From Anagrus nilaparvatae (lineage: Eukaryota; Arthropoda; Insecta; Hymenoptera; Mymaridae), in NCBI GenBank assembly GCA_022575985.1, contig JAKSXM010000137.1, forward strand, positions 24,074,001 through 24,138,000: a stretch of 64,000 nucleotides of DNA, given 5' to 3'. Under the pieces are notes generated by a model that had not been told where the DNA came from, ran no database searches, and saw nothing but the letters and a program-made list of their open reading frames with translations. This document shows, one piece after another, positions 11,886 to 25,221 of the stretch. Position numbers and translations under genes: made by a program. Positions within the stretch are counted from its first letter, which is position 1. Each line of letters starts with the position of its first letter.

Positions 11886-13063
11886 ATGACAATTGAAACA
11901 AATTTAAAACTTTACTACAATACGGTTTTGTGTCAAACATTTTCTCCAGACGGACGATTATTACTTGCAGGAAATATTTATGGAAACATATCAGTTTTTA
12001 TGTAAATTTTATCAAGTACTTCTAAACATTATAACTTAATAATTTTTATTTTAGCATTTCAGCTGAATTTGGAACCCGTCAAAGTGAAAATGACAATCAA
12101 ATACTGGGACCAAATTTTCATTTTAAGGCTTATCAAGATCAAGCAGTTCAAAGTATGCTATCAACTGAAAACTTTTTAATTACTTCAACTAGCGGGGAAA
12201 TCACTGGATGGGATTGGAAAAATATTATTTCATTCAAAATTGATAAAGTTAAGCCAAGTTGGACTGTACAAATACCATGCAAAAAGTTTGAAAATTTTCT
12301 TATTTTATTTAAATTTAAATGAATAAACTATTTTTTCTTTTTTTTTATCAGAGATAGCATTGAAAAACCTGACATTAATTGTATGGCATATTCAAAAGAG
12401 AAAAATTTAGTGTATACAGGATGTGGAGATAACAAAATTCATGTTATAAATTTAGAATATGGAAAAGTATTAAACAGTTTTGAAGGGCATCAAAACTTTA
12501 TTCACAGTTTAGCTGTCAGGTAATTAAGTTTTTTAATTACAATATATTTTATGAAATTTAATATTTTAAAAAATTTTAGCAACAAACAATTAGTAAGTGG
12601 TAGTGAAGATGGTACTGTAAGATTATGGGATATATCTCAAAAAGAAAATACAAATATATTGCAACCACATTTGCATGATAAGCTTGCAAGACCAAAAATT
12701 GGCAAATGGGTTGGAGCCGTAGACTTTACCGATGATTGGCTGTTATGTGGTGGTGGTCCAAAATTATCTTTATGGCATATGAGATCGATGGAGTTGGCGA
12801 CAGTTTTTGATATACCTGACAATGGAATTCATGTTGCAGATATTCATGAAGAAAGAATCATAGTGGGCGGCGAAATGCCTTATTTGTATCATTTAAATTA
12901 TCAAGCTACTCCTTTGGCCAAAATTCCAATTTCTAGTGACACAGTTTACAGTGTTGCTTTTCAAGAAAAACCTCAAAAAATATTAAGTATAGCTGGCTCC
13001 AGTAATTTAATCGATATTTGTACAAACTTTAATTATAGAGAAATTTCTTTAAAATTTATGTAA
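11886..13063 (+). CDS. THOC6: THO complex subunit 6 (WD-repeat protein)
   Basis: Four exons, 11886-12001, 12055-12285, 12352-12519 and 12580-13063, join in phase to 332 residues, close to the roughly 340 of human THOC6. The N-terminus (QTFSPDGRLLLAGNIYGNISVF) parallels the vertebrate [21 protein letters not shown]. A clear WD repeat spans residues 161-189 (GHQNFIH, then SGSEDGTVRLWD). The THOC6-typical RPKIGKWVG (209-217) and WLLCGGGPKLSLWH (225-238) follow, and the C-terminus (TNFNYREISLKF) resembles the human end. THOC6 is a beta-propeller subunit of the THO/TREX complex, which couples transcription to nuclear mRNA export. A polyadenylation signal (AATAAA) lies just after the stop near 13084. 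The gene is convergent with PYM, with only 262 bp between stop codons, so 3' ends may overlap. Confidence 0.95.
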
Positions 13064-13325
13064 ACGTAAAATAATTCTAATTAAATAAAAATGTGACTAA
13101 TTTATAATGTCTGTAGTTTTTATTAATAAAAATCTAAATTAGATACATTTAATATTAAATTATGTGCTATTCAATCTTTTAAAGTAAATATCTAATTTAA
13201 AAAGATAATAGAGAAAGTATCATATAATTATGACATGAAAACTTTTTTTATTTATACATTTCATCATTATTCTTACTTAATTTAAAAAATACTTCAATAT
13301 GAAGCTTTAATTGTTATCAAGGTTT

Positions 13326-14101
<776 letters not shown>

Positions 14102-15306
14102 TTTAAATATTGGCTTTTTTAAAAAATTAAAATTTTAAATTAAATTTTTAATTCAATGAAACATGATTATTTACATTGCTATAACAAAACATTTGAGATT
14201 CAACAATTGTTAAAAAAAAACAAAAAATCTTAATTTTAAAAGAATTTCTTGACTCCCGTTTCAATTCTAACCAATTCACGCAAACGCTATATTTCTTATG
14301 CTGCTCTGTTTTTTTTAACTACATACACTATCTAAAAATACGTTCCAAAAAAAAATTTGTTATAAAAAAAGTTTTTGAGTAAAAAATAAACGATGATAAA
14401 AATAAACAATTTTAAGCTCCGAATCTGCTCCGAATTTCTATATACTAAAATGATTATGATTATATACTGTTACGTCATATAATCGTCGATAATGAAGGAA
14501 CTTTTCTTGTACAACTAAAATTTGTTTATATTTTTCAAATATTTAATAATATCAACATTTAAATAAGAGATTAATTAATCTATATCTTCCCAAGCGGACT
14601 TAAATAGTTAATTGGATTTTTGGCTAGAATGCTTATAAAAAATGAAAATCTATTAGAAAAAATGTTTTCCTATGTAAAAAGAGTTGCTTTTTCATTATTC
14701 AGGGTCAAATTTTTTAAATTTTTTACCGGAAGTAAAATACAGTCTCTCAAAGTTGACAAAAATTACCATTTTCTTTTAAAAAAACGGAACTAACCGCGAT
14801 ATATGAAATTGAAGAAAAAATAATCTACAGAAGTTTTAAATATATTTTAAAGCTTTCTGGGTATTCCCAAGACGAGGGACCACAAAATTACAGCAGATTT
14901 CAAGCAACGAAATCAAGAGTAAAAAAAAACTTCTTTTATCGATTTTTTCAAATCTGCTATCATTTTGTCGTCCACCTTTTAAATATGCAAAGAAGTTCTT
15001 AGAATTCATATTTTTTTAGTTTCATATAGACTTTACAGAGTTTGAAAATAAAATTGATTTTTAGCCTAATTTGATATTTTAAATAGGTAATCTTTGAGAG
15101 ATTATATTTCACTTCTGGTAAAAAATTTTGAAATCGGGAGCCAATGCACATTTTTGCCCAAAATAGATTTTCATGTTTTATAAGTTTTCTAATCGAAAAC
15201 CCGATAGACTATTTATTAAGTCCGGTTGGGAAGATGTTAAAACATGAAACAATATACATTATTTATAATATTAAATACACTATATGTACATTATATTTGA
15301 TATAAT
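14102..15306. other. Intergenic DNA filled mostly by a foldback element
   Basis: Contains the PYM promoter side (14102 to about 14580) and the palindromic element at 14584-15235. No gene seen. Confidence 0.55.
14584..15235. mobile_element. Foldback DNA element, about 650 bp
   Basis: The left end ATCTTCCCAAGCGGACTTAA and the right end, read in reverse complement as ATCTTCCCAACCGGACTTAA, match with one mismatch. The pairing continues inward for at least 200 bp on each side (for example TTTTTTACCGGAAGTAAAAT against TTTTTTACCAGAAGTGAAAT in reverse). The centre is itself palindromic around ACAGCAGATTT / AAATCTGCT. No transposase frame: a nonautonomous element. No target duplication was identified with confidence. 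Confidence 0.75.
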
Positions 15307-18300
15307 TTAATGATCACAATTTGTTGATAAAAAATGGCCAAGTTTTAAACTCAAGTCTTTTGAATTATCTTGAACGTTATTTATGTGAGTTGATTTGATA
15401 AAAAAAGAATTAGAGCTATCATCATCGTCATGATAATTTTTATCAATCAAACTTTCTAATTTATTAGTAGCTGTTGCATTTAAATGGTTATTATACATTT
15501 TTGGTTCCTCATTATTTATCATTGATGTAGAAAACATTCTTCTATTATCTGAATCCCCGAAATTATTCGCAGACGACATTGAATCATTAGTTAAGCTTTT
15601 AATATATTTATAATATTGACTATTTAACAATTGGTCGGTATCATTGACTTTTGAATTGTATCCACCACTGTATTGTAAATGTAAATTTGCAGAGACATTA
15701 CGATTATCATACGTTTCTGGTGTTGATGACGAATAATATGATAAATCACTTTTGTACGACGATCTTTTATCGTAGCGATAATTGTTTATTTTTGAAGAAT
15801 ACCCATCGATATTTTCGTCTTTTATTTTGTCATAAGACGATGACGAAAGGTAGTCATTTTTTATATCTCGAACTTGAGTTGGTTTAGTAGAAAAATCGTT
15901 ACCTTTGTATTTATTAGAATCGTTACTGATAATATTGTCAATGTCTTTCCGAAGAAGCGATGATTCGAAAAGCGATTTTCTTGATATAAAGTCTAACGAA
16001 TCTTGCTGCAATTTGTCATTAATGGTTTCTTCGATTCTGGATCGGTAACGATAACTTTCCATTATAGGGCTAGTTGAGCGACAAATTTTTTTTTCAGTCA
16101 ACTTTATATTATCAAGAGATGACGTGTTAAAATCACCTGCTGTTAATTGACCTGGTACGTAAGGGATTGGTACTGCGAGTTCTTGAGATCTCGTATTAGT
16201 ATTGATAAATGAAAGTTGTGGTTTTCGTAAAAAGTTATTATAGGCAATGTCACTTTGGTTTGACTCCTGCTGAATAACCGTGTAATCAGTCTGGTTAATA
16301 TTCATGTTAGGAAAAAAACTACCAGAGTATAATGGAGAGTTTCCCAAGTGATATCTTTTTAATTCTAATGAAGAATGAGTTGATTTGTAATCAGGGCAAT
16401 TTCCTGATTCATTTAGAGGCCTCACTACGGGATTTATATCGTATTCGTATTCTTCTCTTTCGTAATTAGCAAGAAGTTTTGACAATTCAGCATTTATTTG
16501 ACGATCGATAAATTCATCCCTCTCTTCCAAATATTCTGTGCAAACGCTGTTGGCATCCGGACTGTAACAATATTCGCTATCGTCAGCTAACGATAATTTC
16601 GAAAGCTCGTCATTTATTTTTATATCAAATTCTGAAACTGTGGTCGTGGTTGTATTTCTATCGAAATCTTTAAAATGCATTTTAGCGATTTCTTTGTTAA
16701 TAGCATTTTCATCCAAGCCCATTTTTTCTAAAATTGGACTAAATATTTTCGAAATTTCTTCGTTAATTGGACTTATCGTTATTTCTTCGCGTAATTCGGC
16801 TAAATCGGGTAAACGTTTTTTAGCCTTACACGTCAATATTTTCTGCAAAATAGCAGAATTTTCTTGTATTATTTTTCTCGCCCTGTCCGAACTTCTCTCT
16901 GTATCAAACTGTTTTTTACGTGGTTGTACTTTTGTCCATACACCAATTTTCAATTCAGGGGATTCAGAAAATAAGTCATTGTCGTGATAAGCATTAATAA
17001 AGTTTTCGTTGCCACACTGATTATTGTAAACTACAGTCTTAAGAATACTATCACTATCTTCGGCTATTTCTATTTTAGGTTTAATTGAATAACTAGTAGT
17101 AGTAATACGATTTTTATTTAAAATAAATTCAAGACTTTTTAAATCATCACAGCTTTTTGAATCAACTAATTCTTGAGTTATATTATTTATAATTATTTTA
17201 TTAGTCGATAAATTTTCATTGATTGTTAGAATTTCTGGGGTTTTTTTTAACGCTTCGGATTCCAATTTATCCTCTTCGTTAACAGAATTTTTAACCACCG
17301 TATCGGTACGATAATTTTCATATTTCAATAATGATGACGGTGATGATGGTGATAATGATATCGATGATAAATTTTTCTCATGATCTACTTTATTATCTAC
17401 TTCTTTAAATGCTGCGAGTAAATTAATAATCAAGATTTCAGTTTAAAAAATGCAGATTTCTAATGAAATAATTTCTAAATATTTTAGACTTACCTGGAAT
17501 AATTTGATTAACGCCTGAATTATTTTCTTCCCGTTTGCTCCACTTGTTGTCTTCCAAACAATCGTAAAATGTTTCATCGTTATTTAAAATTTTTATTGGA
17601 TAAAATGGTGATATTATTGGGCCGATTGCTGGAAACACAAATTTCCAATTAGCAAAAGTATTTTAGGTAAACTAAATAAATTCCAAAAAATATTACCGTT
17701 TACTGGATTTAAATCACTGGCATTGTTACAAATAATGTCATCGTTATTCGTCGTATTATATTGAAAGGAACTGCAGCTAATTGGGGATTGCATCTCTGAA
17801 CTTGACAAAGTTTCAGAAAATTTAAATTTACTTGGGCTGTAATATGAATCAGTTGGACTTGATGAATTATTTGTTAATGTTATATCTTCGTATTTTTCTA
17901 AATTTATTGCCGGCGCTAGCGTTGTTAGAAACTATAATATAAAAGATTCCTTTTCATCAAATTTTTGCAAAAATTTAATTTCAACTTACCGTACAAGTTG
18001 GACTTTTTAAAAAATTATCGGATAAATTCTCAATTTTGCTGGTTTTTGTGCTTAAATTTTCGTCTGCCTGTGTTAATAAAAAATAAAATTTAATAAATTA
18101 AAAATTTTGATAATAGAAAAAAGCGCAAGTAAGTACCTGAAAATTGGAATTAGAATTAACGTAATCGTATTCCAAGTTTTTAGTAAATTTTTTTAAAAAT
18201 TCCGATTCATTCGAGTACACAATTTTATTATTATCATCAAAGGCCTTAATATTTTCATTATTAATTAGTTTAATTGGCACTTGCTGCTGAATGTCGTCGA

Positions 18301-18670
18301 CATCGGTAAAATCTTGATCTCTGTTATCAGATAACGTATCCAGGCTACCTGATATTCTGTCACTTTCGGACAATGTGTCCGTTGCAGTACAATAACCATT
18401 GGTATTATCAATTTTACACGCTGCTTCCAACAACTCTTCGTTAATTATTTTGCCTCGATCGAATACACTCGTTTCGTTATCAATTTTATCGGATTTTCCA
18501 GATATTGAACTTGAATTCGAACTTTCGACATTTTTATGTTTTATTAAATTTACAGAATCAATTGCTGATACGTCGTCGCTGTCGATGTCACTTGGTTCAT
18601 CACAAAGTTCTGTCGATGAACTATCGCTATCGCTATTATCATTCTTATCAAAATTTCTTTTCAATTCCAT
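15307..18670 (-). CDS. Large disordered protein with repeated IN-x-E-(I/L)-S-K motif
   Basis: I do not recognise this gene. Five minus-strand exons, 18137-18670, 17990-18067, 17697-17931, 17494-17628 and 15307-17411, join in phase to 1028 residues. It is rich in Ser, Asn, Asp and Glu and looks largely disordered. The most structured part is about residues 480-660: GVWTKVQPRKKQFDTERSSD leads into a probable helical region (ARKIIQENSAILQKIL) and then spaced copies of one motif, INEEISKI (543-550), INKEIAKM (565-572), INDELSKL (593-600) and INAELSKL (633-640). No signal peptide or membrane segment is seen. The head starts MELKRNFDKNDNSDSDSSST and is strongly acidic. It is divergent from SARNP, 1.67 kb away. 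Clean splice phases and sustained frame make it a real gene; a scaffold or adaptor role would be guesswork. Confidence 0.85.
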
Positions 18671-20339
18671 CTTATTATCTCATTTAGACATTATACTTTA
18701 GACATAATATTTTGAAATAAAAAATAAACAAATCACTTATGATGAAACAGTTTTTTATTTTCGTAAACATCTTTCTTATTTTTAATATTAATTGACGAAT
18801 TTTTTACCCTTTTTTCGACTCTATCGTATCATAACAATACGTCAATACTTAAGGGCTGTTGGAAACTTTTAGAAGCAGCAAGTGGTCGACGACTCCGTAC
18901 GAGAGCTTACGAACTTTAAGATCGATAACAGGTTGACATGGCGCAATATCCCTTTTTTATTTATTATGTTTTTATCAAAAAATTTTTCACTTCCTTGTTG
19001 ACGAAATTTACGATAACTCACAACTATTGAACTTTTATATGATTATTTAAAATTTTTTAATATACAGCGAAGTCCTGTATCGTAATTTTTAGTCTGAATT
19101 AAAGTCATAATTTTTACCTTTACTTTTTTTACAAGTTTCTATAAACATTTATGTAATTGTACCCAGATCCAGTTTAGCGCAGTCGCATAAAATTGCATTT
19201 TGCTGCACCAGACACATCCGCATTATTTAAATATATAGGGTGCATTTATTATGCTAAATTTAATTTTATTTAATTTATGCACAAACATGATTTCAAACTT
19301 ATAGTTTTTGATTTCATTTATTACATAATGTAAAAGAAGTTGAAAAAATTTTTAAAAATAAATATTAAAAAAAAAAACAAAAATACAGGAGCTTTATTAT
19401 TATAAATCAATTAAAAATTGGTCTAATCAGTATCCAAAAACACGGACCGAGCTTTCAACTCGAGGAAAAAAAGAGCTTTCACGAAAATTCGTGAAAATTT
19501 TTAAAAAATTCAAGAAGGTAAAGGGGCCCGAAAGCCCAGTGCGCTAAATCATCCACACAAATAAAATAATTTTTAATAATTAATTAAAAAAAGAACTCAA
19601 ATAATTACTGGATGATTTGGCGTACAGGACTTTCGGTCCACTTCCCCTTCTTCACTTTTTTTTTAATTATCTTTTTTAACATTCGTGAAAGCTCTTGTTT
19701 TGAGTTGAAAGCTTTGTTCGTGTTTCACAAAAATTTATTTTCCGAGGCGTGAAAAGTAAAAGTTCGTGTTTTACGAACGCTCGTGAGTTCGTGTTTTTGG
19801 ATACTGATTAGACTAAGTCCAATTGTTTCCTTTATAAAATACATATAGTAAAAATGTTTAATCTTCAAAAATTTCAACTTGGAGGATCATTTGAATTTTG
19901 CCTCTGTTTTTATGAGGAAAAGAAATCAAAATACTGTGCGCAATAATATGCGCAGTAGCCGAAAATTTCAATTCGTCCGGTGTCTTTTCAGTTTCCATAA
20001 AGTGTATAAGTGTTTTGTGTTGACGACCTGCTGCATTTTTAATTAAACATTAAAACTTTAGTTATAACAATTAAAAATTATTAAAGCGTGCATGTTGATG
20101 TACTATTTTGATTTGAAATAAATATTCAAAAAACTAGTAAAATTTTAAAGAATCCTTTTGTAACTTTCGATATCATATCATACTGCGTGGTGCGGTGTAT
20201 ATATATCATCAAACCCGCTTAATTTATATTAACATAAAAGTTAAAAATTTTTTATCAAGTTGCAAGGTCAGACATTAGATTGCAGGAAATTCAGTATTTT
20301 TGTTGGTCAATTAATTAGCTGCTTTTTTAATATTTAAGA
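18671..20339. promoter_or_regulatory. Divergent promoter region with an inserted foldback element
   Basis: Lies between two outward-facing genes. The part next to each start is the likely promoter (GC-richer patch near 18855-18950; CATACTGCGTGGTGCGGTG near 20179 on the SARNP side). A foldback element occupies 19421-19813. No gene is visible. Confidence 0.45.
19421..19813. mobile_element. Foldback DNA element, about 390 bp
   Basis: The ends GTCTAATCAGTATCCAAAAA and, on the opposite strand at the right end, the same 20 bases are exact inverted repeats running on into ACACG / CGTGT. Inner arms also pair: GAGCTTTCAACTCGAG with the GAGTTGAAAGCTTTG side, and GATTTAGCGCAC-like with GATGATTTGGCGTAC-like sequence. 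No coding capacity. It sits between two divergent genes. Confidence 0.75.
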
Positions 20340-21675
20340 ATGGCTGATTCTTCATACGAAAAAAGTTTAACAGAACTATCAAAAATGAAGGTAAGTGTTA
20401 ACATAACCTAAACAATTTTATATTAATAGTTTATAGATATATAAATTATAAATTTATAAATTTTATTAATTTATATTAATTTATAGTTGAGCATTAAAAT
20501 TTTTCTTGATAGCAAGTTATTTTGTCAAATAAAAAAAAAAGAAGAAAAAACATTAATTTTAATTTTTAAAATTAATCTTTTTATTATTAACTGATTGTTT
20601 ATTTGTACATGTGTTGTTTATTTTTTTTTATAAACCCTCATAGCCAAGACTTAAAATATGAAATTAACTATTAAAAATTTGCAAGTTAATTAAAATGCTT
20701 GTTAATGTTAAAGGTAGCAGATTTAAGGAATGAATTAAAGATTAGAGGGTTACCGACAACAGGAAATAAAAATGAACTAATGGAACGATTACAACTGGCA
20801 ATGCAGGGTATGTTGAATATTAATAATTAAAAAAAATTTTTTTTGATAATTTTCAATTAAAATTTTGTTTCTAGATACTTCTTTGTCAATTGATGAAACA
20901 AATGAAGAAATTTTAGACGAAGATGCAGTTCTTGGTGTAAGAATAGTAGCTTATTTTTCTTGATAATCCTGATCTGAATTATCTAAAAAATTAATCTAAT
21001 ATTTTAATACAGGATGAAGAAATAGAAGAAATAACAGCTAAGCCAGATTTGCAAGATGAAAAAGAAATTAAAAAAGTAATAGAAGAAGAAAATAACGTTC
21101 CAGCTAAAAAAGTTGTTTTGAATAGGAAAAATGTAGAGGAATTAAAACAAGTTGAAGAAGAAAAAAAAAGCGAAACAAATAAAGAAGAAACAAAAATTGA
21201 AGAGCCACCAAAAAAAGTCATAAAATTATCTGAATTAGGTGCAAAAGAGGTAATCAAAATGATTTCTAGTTTTTTAGATTAACTTTAAATTTTTTCACCA
21301 ATTGGAATATTTTTTTTTTATAGAGACTTGAATTGAGAGCTAAAAAATTTGGTGCACCACCATCAGAAGCTTTAAAAAAAGAAGCAAGAATAGAACGTTT
21401 CAATACTGCTAGTACAAACAATACCAATTCTGTAAGTATTTTATATTTTACGTATATCTTAAGTAAATTTTTTAGCAAATTAATATGTAAATTCAAATTT
21501 TTTTCAGAGTGCTAATCTTGATGCCTTAAAAAAGAGAGGAGAGAGATTTGGAACATCTGTTTCTACAGTAATGGAAAAGATTGAATTGCAAGAGAGGATT
21601 GAAAAAAGAAAGGCTAGGTTCGGAGAAGTTAAACCTATAAGAGAACTCACAAATAAAATAAAGATTGTAAAATGA
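20340..21675 (+). CDS. SARNP: SAP domain ribonucleoprotein (SARNP / Tho1 / CIP29)
   Basis: Six exons, 20340-20390, 20714-20807, 20875-20936, 21013-21249, 21324-21431 and 21508-21675, join in phase to 239 residues; human SARNP is 210. The N-terminal SAP domain (about residues 10-46: KMKVADLRNELKIRGLPTTG, then NKNELMERLQ) is a DNA/RNA-binding helix-extended-loop-helix. A long Glu/Lys-rich linker follows. The C-terminal half carries two Tho1-type motifs that bind the export helicase UAP56/DDX39B: RAKKFGAPPSEALKKEARIERF and KKRGERFGTSVS, then RIEKRKARFG. SARNP works with TREX in mRNA export. A 323-bp first intron separates the first 17 codons. The stop is TGA at 21673-21675 and an AATAAA follows near 21777. 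It is convergent with corkscrew. Confidence 0.95.
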
Positions 21676-22733
21676 TATTCTTTTTCTCACATTAATGCAA
21701 CTTAGATATGTATTTCTAATGATAATATTTCAAAAATAATTTGTATTTAAGAATTTTAAGTTTTTAGTATTTTTTGAAATAAACAAAAAAAAAAAAAAAA
21801 ACGTTTTACACTTATGTAAAGCAATGTCATGTATTTATATAATTTATTAATTTTTTTGATATATTTGTAAAAATTGATACGTTTAATTTTATAAATAATT
21901 TAATAAATTTTAAATTAAAAATAAATCTTTTTCTGTTGCTTTAGTACTTTAAAAACTATTCTCTCATGGTATATTTGGGAAACCAAAAATTATTTTTTAT
22001 TTGAGTAGAAAAAATTGATCATTTTAATTAATTTTCTTTTATAACATAAAATTACAATAAATTTACATCATATTATATAGTTTAATCATCATGTAAGAAA
22101 TTAAATTTTATTATTAATTTTAATTGCACTTTTGGAAGCTTGAAAATTTCTAACTAAAAAATAAAAAATTAACATAACTAATTAACAATTTGAATAGTAT
22201 AGATTTAAAAAATTTCATAAATAAATTTTACTAATTTTTGATACATCATTAAATATTAATTCGTACAATTTATATAACATTGATAATTTATAGAAAATTT
22301 CAAAAAAATGTTTGGAAATGTACAGAGACTACTCTGATTTGTAGATCGAATTTTGTGCACTCAGCACAGGACAGGTTTTTTTTTTATCTAAAGATTTATG
22401 CATGACTTACTAAAATTATAAAATAAATCTATGTAAAATAAAAAATAAATTTTTTAAAAGGCTTATCTTAAACCACTTTTTATAAAAAAGAATATAGTCT
22501 TTACTTTGTACATACTTACATATTTTTTTCTTTTAGTAACATTCATAAACTGTACTAATATTCAAGAATAATATCTTTGAGTAAAATATAAAAAACTAAC
22601 ACTTAAAATCTTAGGTTATTTTAAAACAAGATCTTTAATAGGAATGGCAGACATTTTTCAATTTGGATATATCGCTTCTAAATTATATGTACCTAAGAAA
22701 AGCACATTGTTAAAGAATATAATTTGAACTAAA
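21676..22733. other. 3' untranslated and intergenic AT-rich DNA between SARNP and corkscrew
   Basis: Convergent 3' ends: SARNP polyadenylation region at about 21777-21800, the rest most likely corkscrew 3' UTR. No open frame or repeat of note. Confidence 0.5.
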
Positions 22734-25221
22734 TTAATTTTGTCTTGTACTACTAATAGGTGAAGGTAGACAAAAGTTTGTTGAAATTGCTGATGAATTA
22801 GGTGTCGCAGGAGTTAAATTAGCATTAAGTGTTTCACTTTTATATCTAATGTTTGTGTATTCTCGGCCTAGTTGAAGAGATTTTTGTTCAGCTTGTATAC
22901 GTTGAGATACTGTTTCAATGTAATGCAAAACTGCTAAATACACAAATTTATACTGAGCTTCTGTTTGTACCATGCCTGAACGTTGTGAACGAACTTTTTG
23001 GATTGTTCTTTGAATGTCGATTTCGCAATCTAACCCTTTCCTTTTTATTTGGTCTAATATCATATCTATTACAATAAATGTACCAGTACGGCCAATACCT
23101 GCACTACAATGAACTAAAATTGGTCCAATAGGACAAGAACTTTGTCCTGATAAACTTTCAGATATTGATTCTTGACGAGCATTGATATCATGAAGAAAAT
23201 TCAAAACACACCCTGGGTCTGCTGGAACTCCATGATCTGGCCAAGCCTGAAAATGATAGTGGAAAATTTTTCTAGGTTCTGTGTAATTAGTTTTAGTTCC
23301 CTTTAAAATGAATTCTCGTAAAGTATAATCAGCTGTTGATGAACAGTGAACAGTTTGAACTCGCCATTTTTCTGCAGTTCCATATTCTGCAGTATTTCCT
23401 TCATCAGGCCAATATCGAGAACATTTTGTCTAAAAAAAATTGAATATTTATTATTGAAGTTTTATTTAATATTTTATTTGCTTTACCTTGCCCCTTTCTA
23501 TTTCTTTTGTTGTCATAACTATAACTCGAGTATTTTCTTGATAAACCATATGCCAAAAATCAGCTATTGTATTATTTGTACATCCTTGTGTAGCTATATA
23601 ATATTTATTTAATTTACTGTTATCTTTATTGTCACTAGAATTATCTAAATATTCTTCACTCTAAGCAATTCAATAAATATATTTTTATCATTATAAAACA
23701 AATTTAATTGTAAGGTTTTAATTGCTTACTTTGATATAATTAGCGTTAATATAATCAGCACCAGGAATTGCTGGATCAACATCTTTTAATTTTACTCTTG
23801 TATGATCAACTAAAAAATAAAAAAAATTACTGTAGAATAAATACATGAATCACCTTTAAATTTATCTTACATGGTAAAATATTTCTATATCTGTTTTTCT
23901 CTTTATTTTCAGGACGAAGACCCTCATTTCTTGAGTACAAATGACGACATTCCAGTTGCTGTAAAGACTCAAATTCCTCCCAGAACCCAGCTTTTCTTTT
24001 TACTCTACCAACATCTTCATCATCTCCATCATTAGCTCCATTCCAACAAACCCAACCATTTGAGCAACCATTTTCTTTATGTAACTGACGTACTCTACTT
24101 TCTATGCCACTTGCATTTATTTTTGTAGCATTAAATGGTTGTCTATTAAATAAATTTTTAATTTAGAGACAAAATTATTTGATTATTTTTAATAATGTAA
24201 TATTATGTACCTAAGATGTACAACACTCCCACTGGTTTCTACCATTGGGTTTTTTTTGTAATGGTCTATAAGATCACTTAAACTATCAAATTTTTCTCCA
24301 CCACCAACATCATATTTATGATCCTACGTACCATTGAATTAATATTTGAAAATAAAATTATGTATTGTAATTTATAATATTCTTTACCTGATATCTGATC
24401 ATGACATGTGTAACTCTTTCATCAGTTCTTACAGAAAGTACAAAATCACCAGGTTTACTTTGTGATTCTCTAACAAGAAATGACCCATTTTTTCCTCGCT
24501 GTAACATTAATCGTTCAGCTTCTTTTGCAGATAAATGTCCATGAAACCATCTTTCTGTTGTTGGGTCAGCACAATTTAACGGATACCTTAACTCAATAAC
24601 TTCTCCATTTTTTTCTCGCAGTTGACCACCATTTTCCATATAGAATTGCACTAATTCAGAAAGTGTTGCAAATTTTTCTCCCCCATAAAGATCATAAAAA
24701 TCTCCCGTATTTTGAATTTTAATATGCGTAACTTCTCCATTACGTCTATGATAAATATAAAAGATTAGTTTTGAATAATGCATTAATGGCTCTTCAAACA
24801 AACATATTATTTACCTGACAGATAAAGTGAAATCTCCAGGATTTGAGGAACTAGGTCTTGCTAAGAATGAACTATCAAATCCTCGTTCCATTAAAAGTCT
24901 TTCTGCTTCCAAACCCGTTATATTTGGATGAAACCATCTGAAGATGTGATGGAAAAATTAGTTTGAAGAGGTTCATAAAAGGTAGAATAATAATAATTAA
25001 AAAGAAATTTGTGCTTGAAAAGTTGAATAATTACATTTTCAAAATTTTAAAATACAAATAAAACTTATCAAAAGATAACAATGCAATTATTAAATAAACT
25101 TTAAAAACTACTTAATTTTTGTTGAAAAATTATTTTCTTGGTGAAGTGCGAATTTATAATTTAAACAGAGAAACAAAAAACAAAAGCTAAAACTTTTAAT
25201 TTACCTGCGGGAGACCATCAT
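22734..25221 (-). CDS. csw: Corkscrew / SHP-2 protein tyrosine phosphatase
   Basis: Eight minus-strand exons, 25205-25221, 24815-24937, 24388-24745, 24211-24323, 23871-24142, 23730-23809, 23487-23660 and 22734-23429, join in phase to 610 residues (human SHP-2 is about 595). The order is N-SH2 (starts [10 protein letters not shown]; phosphotyrosine pocket [14 protein letters not shown]), C-SH2 ([30 protein letters not shown]), then a PTP domain with WPD at residues 442-444, the P-loop [13 protein letters not shown] with catalytic Cys487, and the Q-loop [13 protein letters not shown]. Tyr570 in REYTNIRY matches the SHP-2 Tyr542 site. This cytosolic phosphatase transmits receptor tyrosine kinase signals to Ras/MAPK. 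The first exon is only 17 coding bases and begins with two ATGs (MMVSR). There is no large Cys/Ser-rich PTP insert as in Drosophila, but a 25-residue insert of unusual composition lies between C-SH2 and PTP. Confidence 0.97.
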
